DNA of 64,000 nt from Syngnathus acus (taxonomy: Eukaryota; Chordata; Actinopteri; Syngnathiformes; Syngnathidae), in assembly GCF_901709675.1 (NCBI RefSeq), contig NC_051104.1:7756501-7820500 (forward strand). The letters run 5' to 3'. Positions 1-11,492 of this stretch are shown here, one piece after another. Each line of letters begins with the position of its first letter. The stretch's first letter is position 1. The notes below the pieces were generated by a model. That model saw nothing but the letters and a program-made list of their open reading frames with translations. It had not been told where the DNA came from and did no database searches. The position numbers were made by a program, and so were the translations under genes.

Positions 1-520
1 AAAAAAATCAAAGTACAACGACGCGTATATTCGTTTTGGATTCCCTGAATTTGACCATAAGATAGCAAAAGTGTACCGTGTGTCGCCCTCTGCTGGTCAG
101 TAGGAGAAATGACGCATATGTATTCGTTTTGGATTCCCTGAATTTGACCATAGGATAGCAAAAGTGTACCGTGTGTCGCCCTCTGCTGGTCAGTAGGAAA
201 AATGACGCATATGTATTCGTTTTGGATTCCCTGAATTTGACCATAAGATAGCAAAAGTGTACCGTGTGTCGCCCTCTGCTGGTCAGTAGGAGAAATGACG
301 CATATGTATTCGTTTTGGATTCCTTGAATTTGACCATAAGATAGCAAAAGTGTACCGTGTGTCGCCCTCTGCTGGTCAGTAGGAGAAATGACGCATATGT
401 ATTCGTTTTGGATTCCCTGAATTTGACCATAAGATAGCAAAAGTGTACCGTGTGTCGCCCTCTGCTGGTCAGGATGAGAAATGACGCGTATATTCGTTTT
501 GGATTCCCTAATTGTTTTTT
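1..520. repeat. 93-bp tandem repeat array (about 5.5 copies)
   Basis: The same anchor (attcgttttgga) recurs at 29, 122, 215, 308, 401 and 492, giving four spacings of 93 bp and a last one of 91 bp. Copies differ at only a few bases, so the array is young or homogenised. It runs into the left window edge and may continue beyond it. Because 93 is a multiple of 3, a false 181-codon open frame runs through it on the minus strand. Each unit contains a CTCF-core-like motif (tcgccctctgctgg) at 83, 176, 269, 362 and 455. The array starts about 80 bp beyond the probable 3' end of usf3. Confidence 0.95.
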
Positions 521-597
521 TAAATCATAGTGCAATGAGTTAAAGCACACCAATGGGGTTTGTACAAACCATCATCATGCAGAATTTCCTTATAAAC

Positions 598-621
598 TTT
601 ATTAATTCATCTTTTTTTATT
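598..621 (-). terminator. usf3: Poly(A) signals of usf3
   Basis: Two AATAAA hexamers on the minus strand (tttatt on the plus strand at 598-603 and 616-621) lie about 380-400 bases past the usf3 stop codon. They give a 3' UTR of roughly 0.4 kb over 600-999. Nothing else recognisable lies in that stretch. Confidence 0.6.
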
Positions 622-999
622 TACAAATACATAATCTAACCTTCTGATATGAAACGTGTGTATTTACAAAACAGTCTTGATACTGTATGGAACAACCTGA
701 TATAAGTTAGTCAAATACATTAACGCTGCAGGTTTCTTCTTTGACAACAAATGGAAAAGCAAAGAGTTCTCATGACAAATATACACCAGACCAATAACGT
801 TCCCTATAAAGCTTGAAGCACCCCTTCAAGAAAAAAAGCTTTGAAATGATCAGAACAAATGCAATTGAAAGAGTCGCGTAAACAAATGCAATCAAAACAG
901 TCACGTCAACAAATGCGATCGAAACGAAACAAAAGCGATGGAAAGAGTGGCCGCTCGCTCGCACGTCGCCCGCCGGCGTTTTTGCGGTCGGTCGGTCGG

Positions 1000-2219
1000 T
1001 CACACGGCCGAGCTGCCGTCGTGCCCGAGGATGTGGCTGATGTTGTGCGCCGGCCTGTTGTGTTGCTTGCTGGAATCGGCGGCAGACGCGTTGGTGAGCG
1101 ACAGCAGCGGCGACATGGGCATGGCCGAGCCGTCGGCGGGCATGCCGGCGGTGATCTCTGGGAAGAGCGAGGTGAGGCTGAAGTTGGAGATGTGCGGCGT
1201 GATGCCCGACGAGTTGGTGATGGGCATGGGCGGCATGTCGGGCAGCAGCGGGAAGCTGGCCTGGGCGAAGCCGACGGCGCGCGGCGGCGATAGGATGGAG
1301 CCGAAGCGGTTGTTGAGGCCGGGTGGGGCGTTGGGCTTGTCGGCTCCGGGCCCGGTGAACATCTGGTTGGAGAAGTACTGCAGGGTGACGTCGCCCGGCA
1401 GGCTGGGGTGGGCGGCCGGCGAGTAGGACGGGTAGAAGGAGGGTAAGGTGTTGGCTGGCTCCACGGGCAGCAGGGAGGGCGTGCGCGAGCTGTTGGGCTG
1501 ACTGACGGGCGGGATGAAGGTGGAGTTGGTGTTGATGGGCGGGTTCATGCCACCCTCGGGGATGAACGGGAAGCCAAAGTTCTGCGCCAGGTGCTGCTCG
1601 GTGACCAGGTTGTTGTCGCCAGACGTTTGGGCGCCATCCGCCATGAAGCGGACGATGGTGCTGCGCCGCGCCTCGCCGCCCGACTGCGGCCGGCCCAGAA
1701 GCACGCCGCCTCCGGAAGGCAGGGGCAGGTGGCCCTCGGGCTCAAAGGGGTTGGAGGACCGCAGCGTTCCCGAACGGGGGCGCTCGCCCGCCCGCAGCTT
1801 GGCGGGCGGCGCGTGGCGCGAGTGCTGGCTGACGGGCGGTCTCGATGCCACCGGCGAGCGGCCCGGCTCAGGGGGGTGGGCCACCCGCACGCTGCCGCCG
1901 CCGTGCATATTAGTGTTGACCTGAGAAATGTGGCTCTTGTTCATGGCGGAGGGTTTCTGGCTGGGACTGGAGACTTTGGCCTGGATGTCTGTGGAAGGGT
2001 ACTCCATGCTGACCGCTGGTGGGCAGCACTGCACCGCCCTCTGGTGGTTCCCCTCAGGTGAAAGGAGGCTCTGCATGAAACTCTGATGACAAGCTTCCTG
2101 CTCGCGCAGCAGGGCCGGTCCCACGTGAGACCCCTGCGGCCCGATATGGACACCCGCATAGCCGCTCGCGCCGCGGTTCCTGCTGTCTGCCAAGGGGGCC
2201 GTGCCCATTCGGAAGCTTC

Positions 2220-2284
<65 letters not shown>

Positions 2285-2707
2285 GCCCTCTGCGACTTGG
2301 GGGCCATGTCGCTGCCGCCGCGGGACACCTGAGCCTCAAAACCGCCGAGCTGATGCGCACCCGGTCCAGGCGCCATGCTTTTGAACGGCGGGCACTCCGA
2401 CACGCGCTGAACGTCAGCCGGGCCCGGGTGGTCCGAGGGGAGTCGGCCCTGCGGGTTGTGCGGCACGTTGCCTTTACCTCGTCCCGACGCGTCCATGTAG
2501 CCGCGCAGGTCGGCCTGATCGGGTGCGGTGCTGCCGCGGGCCGGCTGGAGGTGGTGCGCCAGGCGCTGCTGCTGCTCGGCGCTCGTATAGCTTTTGCCGA
2601 TGAGCGCCTCGGCGGAGTAGTTCGAGACACGATGGCGCTCCTGGCGGGACGGCGCGCACGACAGCTCGGACGAACGTGACGCTGGGTTGCCGGGCGACGA
2701 AATGAGC

Positions 2708-2778
<71 letters not shown>

Positions 2779-3072
2779 CTGTTGCTGTTGCTGCTGCTGC
2801 TGCTCCAGATTCCTTGAAGTCATCATCCTCTGCATGGCAGCATGGTCTTGACCAGGCTGAGGGGAAAGGCACGGCACAGGTTAGATGGCCAAATGTGGCC
2901 TGGAGCGAATGCTTGACAATGTGAATGAATGCTTGACTCACCTTGGCCAGGTGGTTGCTGTGGTGGGCTCGGGCTCCTGCTGCCTGTGCCTCGCAGCTCT
3001 TCTCCTGGTGTCTAAAGTGCTGTTGTTGCTGCATGTGTTGTTGCAGGTGCTGCTGGTGCCTGCTGTGGGAGT

Positions 3073-3104
<32 letters not shown>

Positions 3105-3467
3105 AGCTGTTGATGGTGTTGTTGGTGCTGCTGCTGAGTTTGATGCGAGGGTGCTTGGTGCTGTTGCGGATGCGACTGTTGGTGCTGCGTGGACTGATGC
3201 TGCTGCTGCTGTTGGTGGGCCTGCTGTGGTTGCGGCGCGTGCTGCTGATGCGGATGCTGCTGTTGGACTGTGGACTTTTCCAGGTGGTGGTGCTGCTGCT
3301 GCTGCTGCTTCTGTTGCATGGCGGCAGCGGGCGAGCCGGTCTGGCTGCCTCGGACCAGCCCCCTCTTCTTCTGCGCATGTTGCTCTTGCTGGAGCGCCCT
3401 CTGGTGTAGCGAGTGGCGCTGCACAGGGTCCGCCTGGGTCAGGTGGTGTTGCAGATGGTACAGGTGG

Positions 3468-3508
<41 letters not shown>

Positions 3509-6500
3509 CATGTAATGATTGCCTCCCAGGTGCTGGCCCGGCTGGGCTGCAGAATGTTGCGGATGGGCCTGGGGCGGGTGGAGCACCCCCGGCTGGTTCT
3601 GCTCACCGGGGCGGTGGGCGTCCGCGGCTCGGACTACGGGGCTCATGAATGAGTTTGTGGAGAAGAGCGAGCCTTCCGTGTTAATCCTCGCCATGGCCGA
3701 GGATGAGGGAGGCAGTTGTCCTCCCATCATCTGGCCGTGGTCCGCTCCTTTCACGTCCATGTGGCCCACAGTGGGCGCCGGCGGCGGGCACGGCTTTGCT
3801 CGTTTGCCTGTGTTGAGCATCGCCTCTTCCTGAGCTTGGCGCTTGGAGAGAATCTTGACTTGTCGCTCCGCCTGAGCCCTCATCAAAGCTGTTTTCATGG
3901 GGGCGTACTCGTTCAGCTGAGCGGCGCCCGAGCAAGGCGAGAGCGCGTTGTTGGACTGTTGGGAAATGTGGACCGAGGCGGCGGCGCCGGCCGGCGAGGG
4001 CACCGGGCACTGCTGGTTCGGCAGACTGGGAGAGCCCGAGTAGGATTGCTGAGAGGAGCTGGGCCTGATCAGGTTGTTGATGCTCAGGCTGGCGCCGGTG
4101 CCACTTTGGGCTGAGCTCTGAGTCTGGACCTGAGACTGGGTGTATGTGATGAGATGAGCCGGGTTCTGCGGATGCCTGATCCCACCGACGGACCCGTTGC
4201 CAACCTGTCCTCTGACAGACACCTGAACTGGAGGTTTGGCTGCATCTGCAGGTTTGCTGACTTCCACCTGCTGCACAGCGGCGGGGGCTTTTTCTTTACT
4301 AGCGGGAGCTTTGGGCGGTTGCCACGGGGGCGCCTCGTTCCTGCCGCAGCTCCCGGCCCTCCTCCCTGGGCTGTCTTGTTCTAACATGGCCAAAGCGAGC
4401 ATCTCGGCCTGTTCGGACGTGAACGTAAATGTTCCAAAGGAGCCGGAAGAGGCACTCATGCCCTGACCCTGACCTTGAGGGAGCATGGAGGCCACGGAGA
4501 AGCCCCGGCCTGCCCCTGCGACCGTGGACATGGAAGCGTCCGTCACGGGAGGCTCTACAGTTTGGTCATCAAGGTTAGTGTAAAGCCCTTGAGATGCCAC
4601 AAGGTCTTTCTTATCAGGTGTGGATGGTGCTAAACCTGGAGCGGGTCTTTCTTCCTGGGCCTGTCGGTTCTTGGCCGCCGGCTGAGGAACTTTGACTTGG
4701 GTCGGCACCGTCGAGTCAGGCGTTGCGCTAACCGCCGACAGCGGAGTTGTGGATGAAGCGGTGGACTCTTTACTACAAGGCACTGATTTGATGTCGGTAG
4801 GTCGTTGGGGACAAGACACCGATTGTGTAGTCTGACTCGTGGCAATTATTGAAGTAGGACATGCGGCGCGAGCAGCGGTGGCGCCGTTCACGGCGGCGCT
4901 ACCATTTACGGCGTCAGCGCTCGTAGTCGTGACAACGCTCGTGCTTGCTTTAGACGGCGCAGAGAGGAGAGCGACGTTACTTTGCACCGTGCGAGTCGCC
5001 GCAGCGCTCGCTTCGGATCCGACAGTCTCGCTCGGCGCCGAGCCTCCGTTTGAAGCCGCGGTGGCGTTGTCATTAGTGGCCACGGCTCCGCTCGGCGAAG
5101 GCGTGACCGATGTGGCGCCGACGCTCGCAACTGCGCTCAGCGCAACACTTGTGGTAGCTTTACTGACAATAACATCGTCGGGATTTGCGCTCATACTTTG
5201 CGGCCGGGACTGACTCGATACGTTCGAGCCGCCGGATGTAACAATTTTTGGCGGGCTTTTTGGGGAAGTGACACTCGGTGTGGTTTGGGCAGTTGCCGTC
5301 GTGGCGGCTCCGGGAGGAATGTCTGAGGCCCGAGATGCTCTCGCCTGGCTGAGCTGACTTTTCTTTGACGCTTTGGTCCTTTTGGCTGTTGAGCGTTTAG
5401 CACGAGGCGTCGTCCGCTGGCTCTTTCCGGGAGGCTTGGGCCCGCCGCTCGCCGCTCGTCCGGATGTAACCCGACTCGGCTCGGGAGCCTGGAATGAGCG
5501 GACGGGCGGGACCACCGTGGCTCCGGGGACTGTCCCGGCGGGAGCAGGAGGCTGTCGTTTGGGCTGGACCACGGCGGATGGCGCAGCCGGAGGCGGGCCC
5601 TCGTTGGCGCTCTGGCTAGAAATGCTAAGCGGAAGGCCCTGAGAGATGCTCTGGTTCAGACTACTGAGGGCCCCGAGACTCTTGAGAGCCACGTTGGTGG
5701 TGGGTTCCTCCGTGGTGGTAGGCTGGACGAGTTGGATTGTACGTTGGGAAGCGTTTTTGTCCAAAGTCTTCACGGGCTTTAAGGCAAAAACCTGCCCGTT
5801 CACAGTGATGGTTTGCGGGCTGGTCTGGGCGCCGGCAGACGCCTGGCTCATCTGCGATGAATTGCTCGCTGGAGGCTGAGTCGGACGTGGGAGAATGGGC
5901 ACCAGCTGCTTCCCGCCCACACTCTGCAACGTGGCCGTTGAAGCGTTGGCTGTTTGAGTCGCCGTTATGGAGGCGGCGGCTGTGGAGGGCACCAAGCCGA
6001 CCTTGGGATTGTGAGGGGCGGGCGCGGCGGCTTGATTGGGAGCTTGGATGATGACGATATGTTGACAGGGTGTCGGGTTGCTCGCTTCTTCTCTCATGAC
6101 CGGCTGACTCGGGCAGGAGTTGGCCTGCTGCAGAATGACCACGCTGGGGTTGCTGCCGCTCTGCGGCGCCGTGGCCGCCGCGCCGCTCGGCTTGACCTGC
6201 AGTACCTGCATGGTCTGAAGGAGGGGCAGCACGGTGGCCTGCTGCGGAGTTTGAGGGAGAAGAGTCGCCGGGGGCTGAGGAACGAGAGATGCCGGCTGGA
6301 GGACGGCCGACTGGGGTTGAGGCACGGCGGCCGGCTGCGGGAGCACGGCGCATTGGGGCTGCGGGGCGAGGACCGGGATGGCGGGTCGCAGCTGGGGCGG
6401 CCTGGCCTGAATATGTGCGCTGATGGGGGCCTGTTGTACAGGCACAGGAGGCGGCTGCTGCATTTGTATTTGAATGGGCTGAACGGGAGGACACACTGTC

Positions 6501-7801
6501 ACCTGGTGGACGGCGCTGCCGAGACTCTGGCAAACGGGCTGCACCGTGTTGCCTGCCATTTGCAGCGTCGTCCACGTGGTTTGCGTGCTCCCCGCCGCCC
6601 CCGTTCTGAGAAGGCCTTGACTGTTGGGGAGGGCAGTGTAACCTACAGTCCTGAGGGCGGCGTCCTTTGCACTCTGATTTATTGTGGCGAGGCAGGAGAC
6701 GGCCGGCGGAAGCTGAGAGGCTGAACTGGGAGCTACGTTGGTCAGGGCGGCGGCGGCGGCAGGTGGCAAGCCGGTGTTCCCGGCCGGTAGCTGGAGGGTG
6801 ATGTAGGACACGGAAGGCGGCGGCTTCTCAATGGCGCGCTGCTCCGCCGTGGCGAGGCTCGTACCAGAGTTAAGCAAGGTAGCGGAAGAAGTAACTTGGA
6901 GCAAGGCTCCGTTTCCCCTCACACCTGCGCTCACCTCCGATGGGGGCTGAAGCATTAAGGTGTCTGAGGGCTGCTTCCCGGGGCTCGTCTCTTTTCCCGC
7001 GGGGCGCTTCACGTTGCCGTCGGAATAGACGATGATGCCCTTGGGCAGCTGATGAGTGGGCGTGACTTTGGCCACTTTGGCACAGCGCTGTTTGCCCTTC
7101 CAGTGGACCGTGGGGTCTTCCAGGAGATTGATGTCGTGGGCTTTGAGAAGCTCGATGTAGTGGGCGCTCTCCTTGCGAAGATCCTCGCAATGACGCCGTA
7201 GTCGTCGGATCTCCTCCGCTGTAGAAAACACACGAGCGTTTGCACATTGGCTGATATAAAGGCTTTTAAAATGAACTTAAATTGTTCATTTCTGGGCCCC
7301 CAGTTTTTTTTCTTTCAACTTTACCTTGGACTTTATCACCGCCTTCCAGGAGCATTGCATCATTTTGTTTTTTCAGCTCGGTGATGTAGCGAAAGGCCTG
7401 GTCCAGGATCATGTTCTTACTCTGTGTAAACAAATAGGGAGAGTGAATTGAATTGAATTGACAATACCTGCATAAAATGCATCTTAACCTGTTTGAGTGC
7501 TTGTGAACAGGGCAGCAGATTGCCAATGCGGTTGATCCCTGCATTTATCTTCTCTTTGCGGTGCCTCTCGACTGAAGACGAGGGGAAAGGTGAGTGACTA
7601 CAATGTAATTAGGGCAGGTGACATTTAAGCATTTGAATCATTTACCAGCATTGTGGGATTCTTTGTTTTTCTTCTTTCTGCAAAATAACGGGGAAACTCG
7701 GCTGATTAAATACAGGACGTCGTTTCTAACTGCAGTATGAATTCAACTGTAACTTACTTGGGTTTTCGACCAGTTGTCTCGGTTTCCGTCATCTCTGGCA
7801 T
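1000..7801 (-). CDS. usf3: USF3, bHLH transcription factor (upstream transcription factor family member 3)
   Basis: Six coding exons on the minus strand: 7801-7758, 7677-7646, 7571-7489, 7421-7325, 7218-2942 and 2856-1000, giving 2129 aa with consistent phases. The start is the ATG at 7801 (MPEMTETET). Exons 2-4 encode the bHLH domain: basic region SHNAVERHRKEK and helices INAGINRIGNLLPCSQ and SKNMILDQAFRYITELKKQ. A leucine-rich coiled segment follows (AEEIRRLRR...LLKAHDINLLEDP). The rest is low-complexity, S/T/P/A- and Q-rich, with conserved islands such as SYSAEALIGK and GFSFIPEGG-like, and a C-terminus ending NISHILGHDGSSAV. This tail and the bHLH identify the family; human USF3 is of similar length (about 2245 aa). 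It is a predicted nuclear E-box binder. The last intron (2857-2941, 85 bp, GTGAGT..CAG, phase 0) splits the Q/H-rich region, which is one large exon in human as I recall it. Confidence 0.95.
2221..2283 (-). repeat. usf3: CAG repeat coding 21 glutamines in USF3
   Basis: A 63-base run, all CAG except one CAA, lies in the last exon of usf3 between a KSQRA segment and GSFRMG. It is nearly pure and so likely to vary in length between individuals. Confidence 0.9.
2707..2802 (-). repeat. usf3: CAG/CAA repeat coding 32 consecutive glutamines in USF3
   Basis: An uninterrupted run of 96 bases, read on the minus strand as CAG with scattered CAA codons, encodes 32 Gln. It lies about 18 codons after the last splice acceptor of usf3. 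Further tracts are at 2221-2283 (21 Gln) and 3470-3505 (12 Gln), with a shorter one near 3073-3104. On the plus strand these produce false poly-Leu, poly-Cys and poly-Ala frames. Confidence 0.95.
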
Positions 7802-8753
7802 CCTTTCCCAAACAGGTGCCTGTCAGTCACCACACTCACCGCTTTGACCTGAGGTCCTTCCTGTGGCCGTCCTGCCATGCAAACACAACTATGTTCAGGA
7901 GGCCACTATGTGTATTGAACATGTTCAAAAGATTATACATTGAAGAAATGCTCTCATGGTGGCTTAGAAACAAGCGCTGCCATGTTAAACTAGACATAGT
8001 GCTTCTGCTACAAGCACAAGCTTTAGAAGGCATTGCAGCTAACCTTAACTCGTTGGCATGCATTTGCAACCACGATGTGACGAAATATAGCTGAATATTG
8101 AGCTGCAGCTTTCCTGTACAAATAGTAGTTATCAGGCGAGTTAATTATTAAAGACAAAGTTAAGTAGCAATGAATGCTTAAGACGTATAGCCTGCTAGTG
8201 GTTAGCCTAGCTCACTTTTGGAGCCGAAAAAGAGCGCCGTTTCGTTGCTAATCCGCTAATAAAACGATATTATAAGACCGCATGTTCTCATTCACCTGTA
8301 GGTTGGACATTTTATGCAAGTGTCAGCGGCTGTGATAACTTAAGAGAGAGGTTTGAGAAGCTAACTGTTTTACTAGCTACCTAGCATGCTATGTCAATCC
8401 AGCTCCCAAAACAATCCTAGCAGGGGAAAGAGGCGGGCGCTTGGGAAGCCGAGAACCAATCAAATCTTAGAGGATGGGCGATGCAGCCAATCAAAACGGC
8501 TAAGTGTACAAGTGCGTCCGACTCGATCGCTGGTTTTGTCTTATTTTCTCCCAAAATTGAACTATTTTTAAATGTTCGCAAATGGTTCTCATACGAAATT
8601 CAGTGTTTTTTCAATATAATAAATAATTTTGTAGTCCTTCTCAAGCGAATCTCGTGACGGCGTAAACGTGTCATGATAACCATAGAGCCGGAAATGAGTC
8701 ACTTGACTTCTAGTTTGATAACAGACTGCATCTTTACTGCAAATAGTAATTCG
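7802..8753. other. Region between the usf3 start codon and the naa50 3' end
   Basis: No coding gene is visible. The stretch must hold the usf3 5' UTR and promoter. Two ccaatc/ccaatca boxes occur near 8456 and 8487 in a locally GC-rich segment (about 8400-8520), a plausible usf3 promoter. A possible 3' splice site just upstream of the usf3 ATG (ctgacag, minus strand, near 7823) suggests a non-coding first exon. The exact transcription start cannot be read from sequence. Confidence 0.4.
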
Positions 8754-8759
8754 TTTATT
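8754..8759 (-). terminator. naa50: Candidate poly(A) signal of naa50
   Basis: An AATAAA on the minus strand lies about 790 bases past the naa50 stop, implying a 0.8-kb 3' UTR over 8740-9549. A nearer AATAAA (tttatt near 9474) could give a shorter form. The UTR contains a plus-strand G-rich run at 8970-8993 that is C-rich in the transcript. Confidence 0.45.
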
Positions 8760-9549
8760 TAGACGTTAAAAAGTCATACAATATAGAGCTCCAGAAAAAG
8801 ATAAAATTCTTCAAAGAAAGAAACCATGCTTATACTACAGTAGAGAGAGGACACAAGTCTCCTTGCATGCATTCGGAGTCAGACCTTCTTCTGGGTACAA
8901 CACGCTCGCACACTTCAAGAAAACTACAAGCGGACCATTTCGGCGACCAATACTTGGCAGGAAGTTGTTGGGGAGGGAGGGAGGGAGGGGGAGGACCAGC
9001 TCTGCCGTGTCTCCTCCATCCCAAAAGACCTCGCGTTTCCCCTTTGGGGAAGAACGCATTGACATTCAATACTATTTCCCACACCCAGGAGAACCTCTGA
9101 AACACTTAACCTCTGCAATGTCAAATGGAAATAAAACCAAACAAAACAACATCCGAATTGGTTGTAAATAAATTCTGAACGCACCACCACCACCTTGTTT
9201 ACTGCTCCTCATGGCCCGTGGAGAAGACATTCCACCTGCCATAAGTTGCGGTTTGTTCAAACTGTTTCAAAACCACACACTATAGAAAACAGCCCCCCCG
9301 AATTTACATTTTACAACCGCATAAAAACCAAGTCAAACACAAAGTATGCATTGCAAATACCACACTCGGGTTGTCAAATCGGAGGGATTCATTTGCCGGC
9401 TAATTGTGGTTTTGTTTTTTCCCCCAATTTTGTCTTTGAAAGCGTCCTTGTGGGGTTGGGGCGTGTGTCACAGTTTATTTATGCGCAGGTCAGGTGTGCT
9501 GGTTTTTCCGAATTGCGGGTGACGCCCCGCTCGTCCTTCCGTTGCCACC

Positions 9550-11492
9550 CTACTCCGTCTTCTGAAGCTCTCTGCTGGGCGGCGCGCTCGGGCTGCGAAG
9601 GCTTTTCTGCAGGACGTGCGCGTCCGCCGGCTCTATCCTCTTGTAGTAGTTCTTCTTGGTCTCGATGATCTCAAAGCCAAACTTCTGGTAGAAGTCGATG
9701 GCTGACTCGTTGCTGATCTGCACGTGACTGTCGGAACGGAAACAATAATTCCATTTTTTAATCCATCTTTTATAACGCATGAATCCAATGGCCATTAAAA
9801 GGGAAAACATAGAGCCCTCACAGGTAAATGTTGTCAAAAGTGCCATCCTTCTCGCAGATGTTGAGCACGTGGTTCAGCATCTTTGTACCTACAAGTGGCC
9901 AAAAATGATTTGAAGTCATGACTTTTACATTGTTTGAAAAGAAAAGAAAAAAAAGATCCATCCATTTTGTGTGGCTCACCAATGCCAAGTCTCCGGTAGG
10001 GTGCGAGACAACCTAGGGTCATGATGTACAATCGCTTTTGGTTCTGAGAGTGGTCCACTCGGCAGCACACAGCCCCCACTGCGATGTCATTGAAGTATGC
10101 TGCCGGACAGGGGGACCCCGCTTTTATTGATCATCCTCTCGATGGGCTTTAAAGTACACTTTCTGTATTCTGCATGCAGTAAATTTGCGCGGTCGCTTAC
10201 CGAGCTTGGCGAGCTCGCCCACCTCGAGCACGTCCTTGTAGAACTTGTCGTTGTAGCTGACGGGGAAGATGACCTGATTGAGGCGCTTCAGCTGCTTGAT
10301 GTTGTGGGGCGTCACATCGCCCAGCTCGATCCGGCTACTGGAACAAGAGCAAAACGGTCAAAGGCTTGAAACACGGCCAAAGTCGCTCAGTGTGCGTTGT
10401 GCTTTTTCCTTGGTGGGGATGACACCAGCACATGGCAAATACAAGCAACCACAGAAGATGACATTACGGTCATCTTAAGAGCAGTGAGTAGTTTTGCTTT
10501 GTTGTCGATTGAATATGAACTCTTCCTGTGGTTAGAAAAATACTGTGCAACAAAATCATTTGGAAATGTGTGGGGGGTTTTAACAAACAATAGCTCTAGT
10601 GTGACTGCACACAACAGCCCGAGTGAACGTGCACCATTCTCTTTCACATAGTTCCACTGACAATGCAGGAGAAAGGTGAGGAAGAACGGGCATCCATCCA
10701 TTTTCTATAGGGCTTGGCCTCATTATGGTGAGCTGGAGATAATGCCAGTTGACTGGTCTCCAGTCAGTCACAGGGACATATAGCTTGACGAGTCATCACG
10801 TTCACCTTTATGGCCAATTTGGAGTTTTCAGGTCAACTGAAATGCATGTTTTGAGGACGTGGGAAGGCCAAGTGTGGACAGACATTGGTGCTTGTGGACA
10901 TTTGGATAGTTTTCAATGAATTTAACATGGATGTCAAAACAGTATGCCAAATCCTCACAGCCATGATTCGAACCCGCAACCTCAAAGCTGTAAGGCAATT
11001 GTTCGAACCACCAATCTGCAAGGTGAATCTCTTGACCCAAAACGCACACTTGTCATTGCTGACATTTCGTGACTACATTACAAACTCCAAATTTAGCGGT
11101 TGACTGATGAATACGTTTGATTACACACCAAACCAGTTCGGATTCCACATTTTTGCTGACTGAATTCAACAGACTAACATCCATCCACTTTACCCGCTGT
11201 CTGAGTAGAGTAGGGAAGAAACCGCTCACGTTAGTTAAGTCTCGCGGGTAGCATCAACGGCACGCGTCCTACTCGCAACGCTTTGAAATCGGCGGGCAAA
11301 CAGCGATGGCGTTCGGCCATCAACGGCGCTGTCGCGGGCTTCTTTTCATTTTTTTAACCTCTGGCTCGGGTACCGACTTTAAAAATAGCTTAGCCGGGCT
11401 AAGCTAAGCTACCTAGCTTGGCTAGCCTCGCCGTCTCCTCCCCCGGTGAACAACTTCGTTCGCGGCTTTAAAGCGGACACTCACCCTTTCAT
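9550..11492 (-). CDS. naa50: NAA50, N-alpha-acetyltransferase 50 (NatE catalytic subunit)
   Basis: Five coding exons on the minus strand: 11492-11485, 10337-10201, 10099-9980, 9888-9822 and 9727-9550. They total 510 bases, 169 aa, the same length as human NAA50. The first exon codes only [24 protein letters not shown] follows. Family hallmarks are visible: the GNAT acetyl-CoA loop in [13 protein letters not shown], the catalytic Tyr in KRLYIMTLG and His in HVQISNESA, and the conserved [17 protein letters not shown] tail. The enzyme acetylates the N-terminal Met of nascent or cytosolic proteins beginning Met-hydrophobic and works with the NAA15/NAA10 complex. Intron 1 (10338-11484) is by far the longest and contains a dispersed repeat copy. 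Transcription is divergent from atp6v1a. Confidence 0.97.
10691..11018. repeat. Degenerate copy of a common teleost dispersed repeat
   Basis: The stretch begins catccatccattttctatag and ends with a block like attcgaacccgcaacctcaa...ttcgaaccacc. In between are eroded versions of the conserved middle blocks (gagctggagataatgcc, tggtctccagtcagtcacaggg, ggccaatttggagttttcag, gcatgttttgaggacgtggga). I recognise this order of blocks from repeats that are abundant in fish genomes. Short fragments of the same leading block occur at 11178-11207, 14781-14800 and, inverted, 45129-45155. Confidence 0.7.

Noticed and set aside
1-520. CRISPR-like array
   Set aside because: The whole 93-bp unit is repeated with no distinct spacers, and the genome is eukaryotic.
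8-553. 181-codon minus-strand open frame with repeated protein units
   Set aside because: It is an artefact of the 93-bp tandem repeat, whose length is a multiple of three. There is no start context, splice structure or family similarity.
2474-2855. Poly-Ala extension of the large usf3 frame past 2942
   Set aside because: This comes from reading through the 85-bp intron in the wrong frame. The spliced frame keeps the conserved C-terminus.
2885-3515. Plus-strand poly-Leu, poly-Cys and poly-Ala open frames
   Set aside because: They are antisense or shifted readings of the usf3 CAG tracts.
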